From assembly GCF_002994745.2 (NCBI RefSeq), contig NC_037092.1, positions 16,235,501-16,299,500 on the forward strand: DNA of 64,000 nt. The letters are read 5' to 3'. The notes beneath the pieces were generated by a model. It did no database searches and was not told the origin of the DNA. It saw only the letters and a list, made by a program, of their open reading frames with translations. The translations under genes were made by a program, and so were the position numbers. Within the stretch, counting starts at the first letter, position 1, and each line of letters opens with the position of its first letter. Positions 45,601-56,955 of this stretch are shown here, piece by piece. Source of the DNA: Rosa chinensis. Lineage: Eukaryota > Streptophyta > Magnoliopsida > Rosales > Rosaceae.

Positions 45601-45798
45601 AATGAAAAGCTTGTTTTCTATGGTAGCATTGTATTTGGCTTTATCATAGGCTTTTGGGGTGTTTGTGGCGCATTGCTTATCAAGAAATCATGGAGGTATG
45701 CTTACTTTCAATTCTTTGATAAAATCAAAGATCAAGTTGCATTAAGGATTGCATTGACAGTGGCTCGTTGGCATCGAAGGAGGTCTTTATTGGTTTAG
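42679..45798 (+). CDS. intact LRR receptor-like protein (Cf/EIX type)
   Basis: 1039 aa, single exon. Signal peptide about 1-28; Cys-rich LRR cap ([33 protein letters not shown]); about 27-30 extracellular LRRs with plant LxxLxLxxNxLxGxIP spacing ([16 protein letters not shown]), including a break before the last four repeats (island region about 790-830); C-terminal cap [10 protein letters not shown]; acidic stretch; membrane helix about 981-1003 with GxxxG (GFIIG); a short basic tail with YFQF that fits a YxxPhi sorting signal. No kinase, so it must signal through partners such as SOBIR1 and BAK1 (family knowledge). This type detects microbial or damage ligands at the plasma membrane. The ATG at 42679 is chosen because paralogues share the MDSF start. 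Confidence 0.93.
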   Translation: MDSFFLAHCLLFWFLATFYLQTIDFCFCSSDGVPGSVRSACMEEERQALLSFRHDLADPSGRLSSWIGYECCQWKGISCNNLTGHVAKMDLSNAAYGSMVFDELAYRSPLRGKINPSLLSLKHLNYLDLSWNDFELPQFIGQLRSLSYLNLSAFSSHGGVIPESIGNLSSLKILDLSNNYFDGIRISEFFGQLKSLQFLDMSYSSFEITSNLANLSDLIYLDLGGNFWSIKASKNLNWFSQLSFLKYLNLQSMDLSRAGDSWLLAANMLPSLLELHLSFCQIEHISVSLPKINITSLLILDMSQNWIVSSIPSWLFNLTSLRKLDLSGNSFGGSIAWKLGSLKNLEELDLSSNGFEGQVPRLIGNSSKLKILNLANNKIVGGLPELLGGCLGCTNDKLESVDLSLNRLNCKFPASLGMFQNLQYLNLESNTVGGTIPESIGNLSSLKTLNLRYNHMNGSVPESLGQLSQLLQLDLSENSWAGSLLESHFINLTRLESFAVSTNQPMSIIFNATWVAPFMLHRIEIRKCSIDPSFLVWLQSQTELSIVTLSSTNISGPISEEWFLKFPQIEYLDLSYNQIPGKLPLLLKCPNLNHIDLSHNQFEGPFLFSSPNFSMLNLESNLLLGPIPSNLDQLVPNLRELYLSENKLNGTIPASICNMTNLAILTLRRNQLSGEFPQAWSLWSNMLVVDVGYNNLSGDIPSSMGVSISLAILKLNNNNFGGKFPSLIFENCRGLKSIDLGSNRFTGNLPSKISSELSGLHLRSNFFSGHIPNELCFTMLHVLDLGDNNFSGSIPKCLNEMYSLVRSFSNVSRYDSYVEQITLMLKGTELIYNTTLFFVNIIDLSSNNLEGEIPEEVSSLVELGTLNLSRNHLSGQIPSKIGNLRWLETLDLSHNQLSGPIPQSLSSLTSLSHLNLSYNNLAGRIPSSTQLTTLDDSSIYEANPLLCGVPLATKCSGDSTPAALDGKDNKDEDDNEKLVFYGSIVFGFIIGFWGVCGALLIKKSWRYAYFQFFDKIKDQVALRIALTVARWHRRRSLLV

Positions 45799-45925
45799 TC
45801 ATATACCTTCTGTTAATGTTTTATCCATATCGTGTACAAAGCTGCTTCTGCAGTTTTCCTGAATGACAAAGCTATTTCACTCTCTGTTTCCTTTTCTTGT
45901 AGTTGTTATTTCTAATTTTCTATCT

Positions 45926-46182
45926 GGGAGAATTTCACAAATGGTTACTCAACTATGACTCATTCGACACTTTAGTCACTCAAGTTTCAAATATATCACT
46001 TTGGTCATTCAAGTATTACACTGTCATTTACAAAAGTCACCCAAGGGGCATTTTTTCTCACAACAAAGTGACTGTTGTGAATGACAGTGTAATACTTGAG
46101 TGACCAAAGTGATATATTTGAAACTTGAGTGGCCAAAGTGTCGAATGAGTCATAGTTGAGTGACCAAAATGATTATTCTCCC
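45926..46182. mobile_element. Mutator-type foldback MITE
   Basis: 257 bp, ends GGGAGAAT. The two halves are inverted copies (ACTCAACTATGACTCATTCG in the left arm). Target duplication is 9 bp with one mismatch: TTTCTATCT (45917-45925) and TTTCTACCT (46183-46191). It lies about 130 bp after the intact RLP stop and may be in its 3' UTR. Confidence 0.85.
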
Positions 46183-46269
46183 TTTCTACCTTGATCACTA
46201 TTTCAGTACGTACTTTGTGAGCCTGACTATAATATGCCAAATATATAAGATGAGACATGTATATCGCAT

Positions 46270-46645
46270 GTATATATAGAATTCGAGCACCAAGTCAACA
46301 TTTCGCTACTACAAATTCCTTTGCCATAATATAATTAAGATGGCAATTAAGACTTCCAAGTCATTTAGATGAGACATAATCTAAAATCTAAAACGCCTAT
46401 CAAGATCAAAGAGACTTTATATGCCAAGACTTTTGATATTGTACACCACCGAAACCGCTATTAATTTTAGTTCTGAGACCATCATTTCCTTTGTCTAAGT
46501 TCTTCCACTGCTAATTGGTGTTTATTCTGTCTTAACGTTTCATGACTTGGCATTATTTCATGTTGTTATAGTTTATTATTTACAGCTGCTATTTGTTCTA
46601 TATTGAATTTTCTCCTATAATTTAACCTGTGTTCAGTAATCAGTA
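46270..46645 (+). repeat. segmental duplication copy 1
   Basis: About 375 bp, strongly similar (roughly 90 percent by eye) to 57858-58231 in the same orientation. Shared words include GAATTCGAGCACCAAGTCAAC and CACTGCTAATTGGTGTTTA. It is non-coding. A more diverged relative occurs at about 50885-51115. Confidence 0.85.
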
Positions 46646-47102
46646 GTTCAGTACCACATCTGCAGCAAATTTAAAATCCGTATAGGTTCGCTGAATCATA
46701 TTCAACTATGTTCACGATCACACTCACCTAACCTTACCAACATCATTAATATCATCAAGTCCGAAGCGGATATGAAGGATCGAACTTCCCACCTTTGTGT
46801 TGGACTACTTTTGCTTAATCAACAAGTCCAGTCTTCTTGTGTCAGTTGTGTGTGTGAGCTGGATAGAAGCTCTATTCATTAGTTTGGGCTTATGTATCAA
46901 TTTATGTGCTTGAACAGAAGCCCAAGTCACCCAATCTTCTTCTTTCTCTTCAATCCGTACTCCCCCAAATCGGAACCAGATGAAAGGACGATTTAGCCCT
47001 CCTTGCAACACTAGGACAACTACCAGAGCAGCGGCACCTTCTCCGACGTCGTCGTCCAAACCATGGCCTTCAGGTTCGTCAATGTAACTAAATGCCCATG
47101 TA
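46646..47102. other. intergenic between duplicated flank and RLP tails
   Basis: No gene is recognised. Contains the AGAAGCCCAA phrase that also precedes the tail at 42140. Confidence 0.5.
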
Positions 47103-47655
47103 ATGAACACCACCCACAACAATAATGATGAAGATGTTGATCAACAAACACAGCTTGGTTTCTATGTCGGCATCACTCGTTTCTGGCGTATTCGTGAAAA
47201 ATTAGTTTCGAAGAAATCACGGCGGTATGTCTATTTTCGATTGTGTGGAGAAGGAAATAAAGATGAAGCTTTCTTGGTGTGCATGTCAGTATCTTACTCG
47301 GTTTTATCATAGACTTTTGGGATGTTTGTGGCACATTGCTTGTCAAAACATGGAGATATGCTCATTTTCAATTCCGTGATAACATCAAGGCTATGTTTGG
47401 TTGGTGGAAAGGAAAGGAATCAATTTCCTTTCCCATGGGAAAGTGAATCCAGAGGGGGGGGGGGGAGGGAATGAATTTCCTCCACTTTTTCCCTTCATTT
47501 GGGAAACACTTTCCCTTCCAATGGCTGTCCCAAACACAGAAAAGGAAAGTGTTTCCTTTCCCAAGGCCAATTTTCCGGGAAACAAACATGGCCAAAGGTA
47601 AAGAGCATTGGCAACTGCATTCACAGTTGCTCGTTATTATCCGAGGAAATCTTGA
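47103..47655 (+). pseudogene. two tandem RLP C-terminal tail fragments, second split by a MITE
   Basis: First copy 47103-47312: acidic NNNDEDVDQQ, LGFYVGI, then KKSRRYVYFR. Second copy from about 47283: VSILLGFIIDFWDVCGTLLV, TWRYAHFQF, DNIK, interrupted at 47389-47593, then continuing to the normal tail end (TVARYYPRKS) and stop at 47653-47655. No LRR sequence accompanies them. Confidence 0.8.
47389..47593. mobile_element. Tourist/Harbinger-like MITE inside an RLP tail
   Basis: 205 bp, terminal repeats GGCTATGTTTGG / ...AAACATGGCC. The flanking RLP frame continues when it is removed. The 3-bp target duplication is imperfect (CAA and AAA). Contains a G10 run at 47455-47465. Confidence 0.7.
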
Positions 47656-47890
47656 TTTAAAAATGCCAGTTTGGGTATATATTTGTTCAAACATATCTGC
47701 ATGTTATGTTATGTTGCGTTTCATTATTCTATTGTACAAAGCTGTTTCGGTGCAGTTTTCGGCTCTTGGCTGGTGGCTGTGTTCCCCAGTCTAAATACCA
47801 ATGTTAAAAGAACAGAAAATAATTATTTTTCGGCAATGACAAATATAATTATTACCACTTCTAGATTGACAACTACTTCATGACCCTAAA
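47656..47890. other. RLP tail 3' flank
   Basis: Non-coding, no feature recognised. Confidence 0.5.
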
Positions 47891-50831
47891 GGCAGTGTTT
47901 GGATGAGGGATAATATGGCCCATTTCGGTGGGACTAAAAATCCCACGTGTAAAATCGCTAGTTTGGTAAACAAACAAGGAGGGACTTGAATGACGAGGGA
48001 TTTTAGGAGAGGATAATTAGAATTCCCTCCTTCGAGTTCCGTCTGGAGAGGTGTTATTTTGAAATTCCACAACGCCAAGAACGACGACTACGCAACGGGC
48101 TTGATTTCTCGCTCTCTCTTCTTCCTGCATCGCTGATCTCCACCTTGGGCTTTCGTTTCTCCTTGTATTCTAGGGTTTGATGGTTGAGTTTTGGATATTT
48201 GCATCTCTAATTTGATCGATTCATGGTTTGGTATTAGTATTCTTGAAAATTCTTCATCTGTGTTTATGATTTTGTTATCTAATTTGATTTCATTGGCTGC
48301 TGGCTTGTGTTTATTTCGTTTGAATTATGGTTTCTGTGATTTCTACTACTGGGTTAGCTGCAAATACCTCATTTTGGGATTGGCTCTCTGCGTCAATTCC
48401 ATGTTCGTGTTAAGATCTTCATATTTTTTGGGTTAGCAATTGAAGTGTTTCTTTCAATTGAATTATTCATTGGCTGCTGGCTTGTGTTTCTTTCATTTGA
48501 ATTATTCATATTTTTTTTGCTTGTGTTGGATTGAATTTCTTCCTCATGTATCTGTTATACATTTCTTCTTGGTTTCAATATCTGTTATGATTCTCTTTTT
48601 TAATCTCTAATAAAAGTGGTGCTTCTCAACTCTTATTCCTACGAATCAATCTGTAGCAGAGCAACTAGTACCTCAAAATTCAACTGCACCTGACTAGTTT
48701 TCAACTTGAGAATCTTTTATTATATCAAATCAACTGTACAGATTTTGTTGGAATCACCTGACCAGTTTAGGAATTCAACTCGATTGCCAGCACCATTTCA
48801 GCTATGCTGTGCCTTTGTGGTGATAAGAAACTGGAACAACCAACACTAGATATGTGATAAGACTCCATGAACAGCTAATATATCTTGTTTAAAATGCAGA
48901 GCATCTCTCTTTGGATTTTCAATTTCATTATGCATATGTATGGTGGTTTCACTCTCCTATTAAATAGTGTATGTGACTGAAGATAAGAGTATGATAGAGA
49001 AAGATGTTGCACAGAGCACATTGTATATATTGAAATTGTTCTGCAAGTCTTAATATTTGGTAAATTACATAAGCTCTGTTCATATTTTCATTTTCGCCTC
49101 CATAGAGTGCTTTTCTAGTATCAATTTGGGGATTGTACTCTCATGTGTACAAGTAAACTTGACAGCAAGGACCACTTTGGTTAACAGAGATAATTTGCAG
49201 GGGTAGTTGGGATTAGTAAAAAAAAAAAAACAGAGACCAAATACTAAAGAAGGTAAAGCACGCTATGAAAAAAAAATAAAAATAAAAAAAACTGGAAATG
49301 GTTTTCATGATTTGAGTGCATAGGTGATTCAAGTGCACTTACTTGTGTGCTTTCATCATGATTGAAAATAGTACAAAAATTGCAAGGTTGTTCTATGTTG
49401 TTCAATTGCCTAGTGCTCCTTTTGATATTTTTACCCACCTTTGATCGTAGTTTGTAGTGTAGGACATTGCTTTATAATTTAACCGGTGTATCTTCTTTCC
49501 TTTTCTCATATTACCACAAAGTTATTACTTTTAACTTTTACGCTTGCTGTGATTGCTTGTAGACCAGAATATCCTACTTGCCCTATTCCACTCATAACAA
49601 TGTTATAGTTATTCAACAATTGGTATCAGAGTTAAACGTGTACTGGCCATTTCGTAACTACTCCAGTACCAATCAGCACACCTCTTTTGGTCTCTCTTGT
49701 TGTGTATTTATAGAATTGGGAATGCACCAACCCACTTGAATCATCAAAAAAGTTGTGACGAATTGGTTGAGGTATGAATAGATTAGTTGAACATAGGCCT
49801 ACATGCCAAGTTTTGCAAAAATGATCTTCATAGTCCTTTGTTGGATCAAAGAGAGAGTAGATTTACTATAGAGATCCACTGCTGCTACATTTTCTATGGT
49901 TAATTTTCTAAAGCTTGTCTTCTCTTCCAGTTTCATTTTGTTTTGGCCAACCCTATTCCTATGATTAATTTGCTTGTTGCCTTTCTGCCTAGTGTTTGTT
50001 CACACACATATTTATATATAAATACGTACAAGCTCTTATAAACTTCTGTTCAATTAACACTTTCTCCCATTCAATATGTACGGGCTCTTATGTGTAAATA
50101 TGTACAGTCTCTTATAAACTTATGTTTAATACAGATTCCCACCACATTGGAATGGATAAGAAGCAAAAGGGTATGAAAAAGGAAGATGATGGAGACAAAT
50201 ACTTGCATTGGAGAGCAAATACCTGATTTAGAAGGAGACCTTTGTTGGAGAGTAATTGAAGTGTTTGCTAACAATGCGACAAAGTTTCAAATATTGAAGA
50301 AAATTCCACTTGAAAAGAAAAGTGAATTTGTTTTTAAGTCAATGCCACGAGACTTTTGAAATTTGTATAGTTTTGTTGTGACGTTTAGGATGTTATCACT
50401 ATTATGTTATTAGAATGTTCGACCTTTTAAGTCTATGAATTCAAGCAAGACCAAAATCGAATTGTGACTGTGAAATTTCAGTTGTTGCATTTTTCAAATT
50501 TCTAGTGTTTTTCATAGTTTTTTCATTTAAATGGAAGTTTTGGAACTAATTGGTGAAGTACAAAATTTTCTTGTTTTACATCCATTTGGTAAAAAAAAAA
50601 TTACAATTAATTACAATAGTTTTATAGCAAAATATAAAAAAGATTAATTTTGTCAAAAAATAAATATGTTTACAAAATTCCATAATTAAATCCCCTCACT
50701 AAAAAAATTACTCAAACAAGTCATTTAAATAGTTGACTACTTATGTCCCTTCATTTTAAGATCCCATCACCTTATAATTCCATCACCTTGAAATCTCTTG
50801 GAACCTCCAAATCCCCTACCCAAACACTACC
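47891..50831. mobile_element. Harbinger-like DNA transposon, 2.9 kb, no transposase seen
   Basis: Terminal inverted repeats of about 20 bp: left GGCAGTGTTTGGATGAGGGAT, right complement GGTAGTGTTTGGGTAGGGGAT. The 3-bp TAA occurs at both edges (47887-47889 and 50832-50834, with one extra A on the left). The interior is AT-rich, with a CT-rich leader-like stretch at 48095-48180 and no ORF over 81 codons, so it is a defective derivative. The 3-bp TAA target is typical of PIF/Harbinger. Confidence 0.6.
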
Positions 50832-50834
50832 TAA

Positions 50835-51500
50835 TGGAATTTTGATGTTCCAAGTCTTTTAGTGATGTTGACAAGTCTGGAATTTGGAGCACCAAGACTT
50901 CCAGGATTTCCAAGTCAACATTTTGCAACCATTAAATTCCCGTAACACGGCAAGGAAGACTTCCAAGTCTTTCAGTGATGTTGGTCGAGAACCTTCTAAG
51001 TCACCGCTGCTTAGATTAGATATGTGAAGTCCAAAACCTACCTCTGAAGATCAAAGACTTGATACCAAGCGACTTTCATTGTGCACCATTCCAATTACTA
51101 TTATTTTCGTTCTGTTGGAATGAAAAATGATGCTTTAATAACGACAAAAAGTTTCTTCCACATTTGGGTTCTCAGATAAGATGACAAAGGGGTCGAGGAA
51201 TTGGAATCTTGACTTTTTAGACATATACATCCCAAGGCAAGAGATTAGGTTCCTAGATGAATTGAGACGCATCGTACTCATGATGTCTAGTGGTGTCTTG
51301 TTTTTCTTATTCTTAATGATTTTTTTTTTTTGTGTGTGTGTGTTAAATCTAGAGTTGCATCAACCTAGGTTACATTTTAGAAAATAAGTTAGGTGTAAGG
51401 TGTGTCTCATCTGGCATACAAGTAATGAAAAACAATAGGTTAATTCAGACGTTGGGTTAACTTGAGCATCTTCATCCATAGATAAGTAAGGCTCGGTTAA
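50835..51500. other. intergenic; diverged relative of the segmental duplication
   Basis: 50885-51115 resembles the 46270/57858 repeat (GGAGCACCAAG, GTCAACATTTTGC, AAGATCAAAGACTT, TTGTGCACCA) at lower identity. No gene. Confidence 0.55.
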
Positions 51501-52330
51501 ACATGGTTTGTGTACATGATTGATTGGTGGTGGATACTGTACATACCAGCACATACTTGGGTCTGCCACAGGTTTCATACCACTACCAGACCCCGCAGGA
51601 CCACCCAAGTGCCAGGTTCAGTGCTTGGACCGATACCCAACAGGCCAGGCAGTATCCAGAAGGAGCGGTACCTTGGGTGGCACATGGCAATGCTTAGCCA
51701 GGCAGGGTCCCCCAAAATATGCACCAAAACTGCTATCAGAACCTATAAACTGGGGGACTGCATCCCACATCAAAGAAATGGGAAACCTCTTTCCCTTGCT
51801 GAGAGTATATAAGCCAGACTCAACCACCTTCATTAGGGTAATAACTTCTTGTCCTTTATTATTACTCTGTCAAATTACATACATAGCCTTACTTAAGCAT
51901 CGGAGAGGCATAGACCGACCAGCTCGATTTGTACCTCTGACGTTGTGTATTTCCTTTGACAGGGTCCCGAAGTTATCTCTCTACCTGCGAGCGGGAACAA
52001 CATTCTGCCAGGCTATACGGGAGAAACCAGCAGAAACATTGGTGCCTTATGTGAGAATCTGTATTTACATTCCCTGACTTCTGTTTCTCTATTGATTCTC
52101 AACTTAAGCAATTTGATTATTTGTTTTATTTACTTTAAATTGCTCTCATAATCTCAAATCAACTTTTAAACTCAGAAAGAATTACAATTAGTTCCATAAG
52201 TCCTCTACGGGAGACCCTACTTCCCTATTCTACAATTGACATTCAAGTCAGTAGTAGAAAAATTATTGACATAAAAATAACTGATCAGTTTTTGGCGAAA
52301 CGTCGCTGAGGACTTTTTAGTTCCAATTGA

Positions 52331-55030
52331 ATGTTTTTCTTTCTTTTTATTTTCAGTTTTCTTATCTTTTTTTTTTTTTTCCCTTTTGTGCATACTCAAA
52401 AAACCAATCAGGGAAAACTCATTCTTTTGGACACTGAAATAGAGTGCACTGCTAGGTCAAATAGAAAGCAAATAACTAAGGAAACTTGTTTGCCAACTGA
52501 TGACGTAGCGGCAGGGTCAACATCTTCTCAAGGAGAGGAGGACCGAGAACAGCAAGCACCACATAATTCACTGTTAGCCAAATAGTCACCCTCAAGTATA
52601 AGGAGTACAAGTAATAGTATAGAGATTTAAGAAATGTTGTCGAACCCACGAGAATTGGATTCCTTTCACTAGCTAGGGTGTGAACCTAAGGAGAGCTAGA
52701 ATATACAAATGTACAATCACGAACCTAGAATCACAAGGAAATCTAAGCTCATGGTGAGTATGTGCAAGATGGAGTAGTGATTTGATTTTGGTTTTTTTTT
52801 AACATAGTTTTGAATTGGAAACAACTAGATGCTTAAATGTAAACTAAATTATTCTAAACTAAACTAGTAATATAATTGATGAAGTTAGGGGTTGGATTGT
52901 CTACCACTAACCTCCCTTGCAATTATTGAAATTCAAATACAAGTGATGCTATTCTAAATTCTCAATTACCCTCTTTGCATCCGGATTAGACTACAAATGC
53001 TTAAAGTACTCCTTTAATGTTATCAATTCCAACCGGATAAGTCTGGAATTAACTATCTAAGAACAAAGCTTATTACCAGTTAAATCTCAATTTATTGTTG
53101 CTAGATGCATAAAGCTTTGAGTTTAGATAATCATGCAAACAAACGAATCCTAGATCTAGGACAACATTCACATGCACATAGAGGATGCTATTGTACTATC
53201 AATGCTCAAGATTAACCACTCCCTAAACATTTTTTCATGAGATAACAAACAAAAGACATTCAAAGGAGTTAAGTTTGAATGAAGACATTCACTTCTTGAT
53301 TTAGCATATGAAGATGAAAATCACAAATAACATCAAATGTAAATTAAAACATCAATTCACACAAGTTTGGTTAGGGCTTTCAACTCTAGTCCCAACAAAG
53401 TAACTACTCACTCATAGTCATACAAATTAGCATCAAATCTATAAAGTATATAAAGGTAAATTAAAGAGTTAAGGAAATAATGAACTAAGTGAAGCTTGAC
53501 AAATCAATGGCTAGGTCCTCCTTTGTTTTCCTCCTTCAATGCTTCTTGAATCCTCCTTGATGATAGAATTGATGGATGATGAACTTCTTGTTGATGATGA
53601 ATGAAATGGTGATAAAGATATGATGCTCCTTTGGCTAACTTTGAGTGTGGTAGTGATGGAGTAGTACGGTGGTGGTGATGGAGGTTGAGGAGTATGGATA
53701 TTATGAGTTTGGATTTTGGGAGGTGGATATGGAGGTTTTGTGAAGGAGATAGAGATAGAAACAAGATGTAATGGGGTGGTATGAGTTGTTCTTTCTTGTA
53801 GGGGATGGGATGCTTAAATAGATGGAGAGAGGTGTGAAATCATCATTAGAAGAAAAAAGGAGCAGCTATAGACTTGTAAGAATCATGGAGGAAGAGTGTT
53901 TGAGTGGTAATAGATCCCAAAATCAAGGAAAAAAGGTAAGGAGGGAGTGGTGTAGGTTAGGGTAGGTAATGATGAGAAAAGATGGTGATTACACCCTAAA
54001 ACATGGAAGATTTTTTGGTGAGGATGATGGTGGACTTTTGGATAATATGGAGAGTTGAGATGGTGTGGAAAAAGGAAAAATGGTTGGAGTTGAATTTGAA
54101 TTTGAACCAAAAGGTTTGGAATTTGGTTGTGATAGAATGATGATGAATGCATGTAGTGGAATAGGTACAATGTTACTCCTCCTCCTTGCTTCTCCATGAA
54201 TATGGCTGGAAAACACATGGCACCACCGTGAGTGGTGGTGCTCCGCCATTTGTGGTGGTTCGCTGAAATTCAGAATTTTATTTTTTGCTCCACATTTGAC
54301 CATTATTTTTCCTAACTCAAATTCTCCACTTCAAACCTCAAAATGGACGTTTCCTTCACTCTTGCAATATTCCTAGATAAATAAGAAAATGACTTAGTGA
54401 AAGTTAAAATAGACTCAAAACAAGTTAAATTCAATATTTAGGAAAATGCATATATATATGTAAATTATGGTCTAACATTCACCAAACAACACATTTCCAC
54501 ATTCACCTGCGCAATCTGTGCATGACAGTGAGGAAGAACAAGATCTTCCAAAGATTGAGATGGCTGAAGCAAAACCACTGAAGGATGCCTTTGTCCCAAT
54601 AGCTTCTAAATCCCCCTCATGCATTGACTATAACTGATTGATAGGCAATCATGCCTTCTCCATCCCTATGCAATTGCTTAACTTTCTGCCTAAATATTCG
54701 GGCTTGTCATCTAAGGACCCTAATGTTCACATCAGGGAGTTCTTGGACATTTGCAAAGCGTATACTATCAATCATCTGCCTCGTGAAGGCCTCAGGTTAC
54801 TCTTATTTTCCTTTTCTTTAAAGAATGATGCGAAACGTTGATTGTTTTCATTACTTGTAGGTATCATCACAAGCTGGGATGGAATGGTCAAGAAGTTTCT
54901 GAAACAATTCTTCCCCACCCAACTGACAAGGAGGTTAAGGAAGAAGATTTAGAACTTCACTCAAAAGGATGGAGATCAGCTTTATGAGGCATGAGAGGAA
55001 TTTTTGGAGTTACAGTGAAACTAACCCCAT
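52331..55030 (+). pseudogene. gypsy gag fragment, split by solo LTR 52572-54477
   Basis: Before the insertion: SSQGEEDREQQAPHNS. After it the same frame continues SVHDSEEEQDLPKIEMAEAK, then the gag core (PMQLLNFLPKYSGLSSKDPN, HIREFLDICKAY, SWDGMVKKFLKQFFP, FTQKDGDQLYEA). Several TGA, TAG and TAA stops at former Trp, Gln and other codons show long inactivity. Confidence 0.8.
52572..54477. mobile_element. solo LTR (1906 bp) inside the gypsy gag
   Basis: Ends TGTTAG...CTAACA, flanked by a perfect 5-bp duplication TTCAC (52567-52571 and 54478-54482). Excising it with one duplication restores the gag reading frame exactly. No coding domains; ORFs in it are chance. Contains a GAACCCACGAGAATTGGATT phrase near one end common in plant LTR families. 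Orientation unresolved. Confidence 0.88.
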
Positions 55031-55395
55031 CATAAGTATAGTTTAGATGACTTAATACTAGTCTCGAAAAATTGGAGAAAAGACGCCGTCGCCGCTAGGG
55101 GTAGGGAGAAACCCTAGCAAATAAATTTTTTTTACTTATTAATAGTTTTTGATTGACCATGCCAATTGATTTCAATACAAATCAATTAAAACCAAGATAA
55201 ATCTTTCTTATGCTTTCTTCTATTACTAGCCTTTAAAACAAAAAAATAAAAATTAATCTCATTGGGAATTGGTAGGCCTCCATAGAGAATGAAAGCAGAA
55301 AATTAGAAGTAGCTAGAAAATTAGAAAAATATTCCAAAAAGTGCGACAAACTCATGCTAATATCATATTTTAAATTTTTTTTACTGAAGTAACAT
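55031..55395. other. intergenic
   Basis: No gene is seen; AT-rich. Confidence 0.6.
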
Positions 55396-55580
55396 ACAGT
55401 GGTGTTCACCTGGTCAGTTGCTGACCAAATAATTTATGCTCAATAACCCTTAGATTTATATCTAAGGGTGGAAAACAAAACACTTCAACTTAATAATAAT
55501 TCTCACTGCCATTGGATTTACATCCAAGGGTGGTTGAGCATTATTTTCTTGGTCAATAACTGACCAGGTGAATATTTACT
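55396..55580. mobile_element. small MITE with inverted ends
   Basis: About 185 bp; ends GTGTTCACCTGGTCAGTTGCTGACC and its approximate complement (TAACTGACCAGGTGAAT). The interior also has a second inverted pair (CTTAGATTTATATCTAAG). A partial relative lies at 58231-58340. Confidence 0.65.
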
Positions 55581-55777
55581 CATAAGCTCGGCACACATAA
55601 CAAACACAAACATCAACAGTACGGCAAATGTATTGCCATTTCTTCCCATTAAACTAAACCTTTAGTTTACATGATATCCAATTAATCGTTCTTGGATTAA
55701 TCATATGGTCCTTATTTTATGTATTTAATTAGCTCGCGTGCATATGCTACTAGCCTACTATAGTAGCTGCTAGCAAA

Positions 55778-56443
55778 TCATGCCATGGACCAAGTCACCG
55801 ACACCTTACCTACATCCTGATCGAGTCCCAAAGCGTTCCACACAGATGCAGATCCATCCACGATATTGTTTTCACACGTCGGCTGCCCTGCATGCTCTTT
55901 ATCACATCCATTACGCGAATCACATTCATCCACCACTCTCGCAGTCGTAGTCTTCCCATTACTTGCCTGAATTCTTATTAACTTCCCGCACCTCGATTTA
56001 TTATCAAACCACCCAGTGGAAAGTGCCACAACCCGCTCACTGTTTGGATGATATTGTTCGTCACATTCTGATGGCCCGCCCCCATCACCGCCTTCGCTGA
56101 AATCGTTGAGTGTAAGTAGGGCTTTGGTGGATGATGTTACTGGGGGAGAGCACGAGTATTTAGGGTACGACTTGCCCTTGCAAACCAGTGTTCCAAAGGG
56201 TCTGCAATTGTTGGGACTAGGAGAAGGTGATGAGCCTCCTCCCCCACCCCTGCCGCATATGTGAGTCCCAACATCGGGGTCATCGTTGCATTTTTGGTTG
56301 ATACAGATGAGTTGACCAGCACAGTCGTTCAAGGTTTTGCATGCGCCATTGCAGGAGGAGATAGCTGTGGAGTACGGGAGAGGGATGGAGATGAAAATGA
56401 AGACGAGGGAAAGAGATGCCAAACATACTAAAGAACTTGCCAT
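55778..56443 (-). CDS. kiwellin (secreted Cys-rich defence protein)
   Basis: 221 aa, single exon. Signal peptide about 1-27 ([18 protein letters not shown]). Kissper-like N-terminal Cys module ([31 protein letters not shown]), a short Gly/Ser/Pro linker, then the double-psi beta-barrel core ([60 protein letters not shown]) ending in GKVSVTWSM. Length and Cys pattern are normal for the family. Kiwellins are apoplastic; some maize members bind and inhibit a fungal chorismate mutase effector. The ATG at 56443 is preferred over an upstream non-ATG extension because the signal peptide starts there. No damage seen. Confidence 0.93.
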   Translation of the reverse strand: MASSLVCLASLSLVFIFISIPLPYSTAISSCNGACKTLNDCAGQLICINQKCNDDPDVGTHICGRGGGGGSSPSPSPNNCRPFGTLVCKGKSYPKYSCSPPVTSSTKALLTLNDFSEGGDGGGPSECDEQYHPNSERVVALSTGWFDNKSRCGKLIRIQASNGKTTTARVVDECDSRNGCDKEHAGQPTCENNIVDGSASVWNALGLDQDVGKVSVTWSMA

Positions 56444-56512
56444 TTGAATGATTTGATTCACAACGATATTTAGAATACTAAGAAGTGAGGGATGATTCTG
56501 AGAGGCATGAGA

Positions 56513-56520
56513 CTTTTATA
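56513..56520 (-). promoter_or_regulatory. TATA box of the kiwellin gene
   Basis: TATAAAAG on the minus strand, about 70 bp before the ATG. Confidence 0.65.
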
Positions 56521-56775
56521 GTCATATACTTGAGCTAAGATGACGTTAAAGTTAGGGGAAAAGAATAAGAGTTTAGGTGCCATTTATGTGGTTTGATTTT
56601 TCAAAGTCTTGGGTCCATGTTTCGTGACTTGTAGTATTGCACGCACTTGCCCTGGGTTGAGGAGAAAAGGAGGTTACCAACTTAATATATATGATATTCT
56701 GACTAAAGGGGTGTTTTCTTGTAGTGGATCAACCCCAATCTACACGCACTCCAGGGTACTGATATTGAAGACTTC

Positions 56776-56916
56776 TCAGTGGGGAGAAAATTTTCCATGC
56801 TCCCGTCATTCCACATGACATATGTGACGGGTAATTCTAATTGGTCCACATCATTGTTGTTTTATTTTGCTAATCCATACTTAACACCGTCAAACAAGAA
56901 CAATACTAACATTTTC

Positions 56917-56955
<39 letters not shown>

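Larger units (their letters stand above)
51537..55030 (+). mobile_element. Ty3/gypsy retrotransposon remnant (5' LTR, primer site, gag start)
   Basis: The LTR ends CA at 52038 and is followed by TGGTGCC (52040-52046), a slightly altered version of the usual gypsy TGGCGCC primer-site start. LTR features: TATA box TATATAAG at about 51808 and GCATCGGAGAGGC near 51899, common in Tat/Ogre-type R regions. A gag fragment follows, interrupted by a solo LTR. Pol and the 3' LTR are absent, so the element is truncated near 55030. The left LTR edge (about 51537) is a guess. Confidence 0.7.

Noticed and set aside
51520..52077. 185-codon ORF
   Set aside because: It lies across a gypsy LTR and its primer site; chance ORF in an untranslated region.
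53504..54303. His/Pro-rich ORFs on the minus strand
   Set aside because: They lie wholly inside the solo LTR and have no family resemblance.
56444..56461. Six-residue N-terminal extension of kiwellin
   Set aside because: It begins at a GTG. The ATG at 56443 starts a normal signal peptide.
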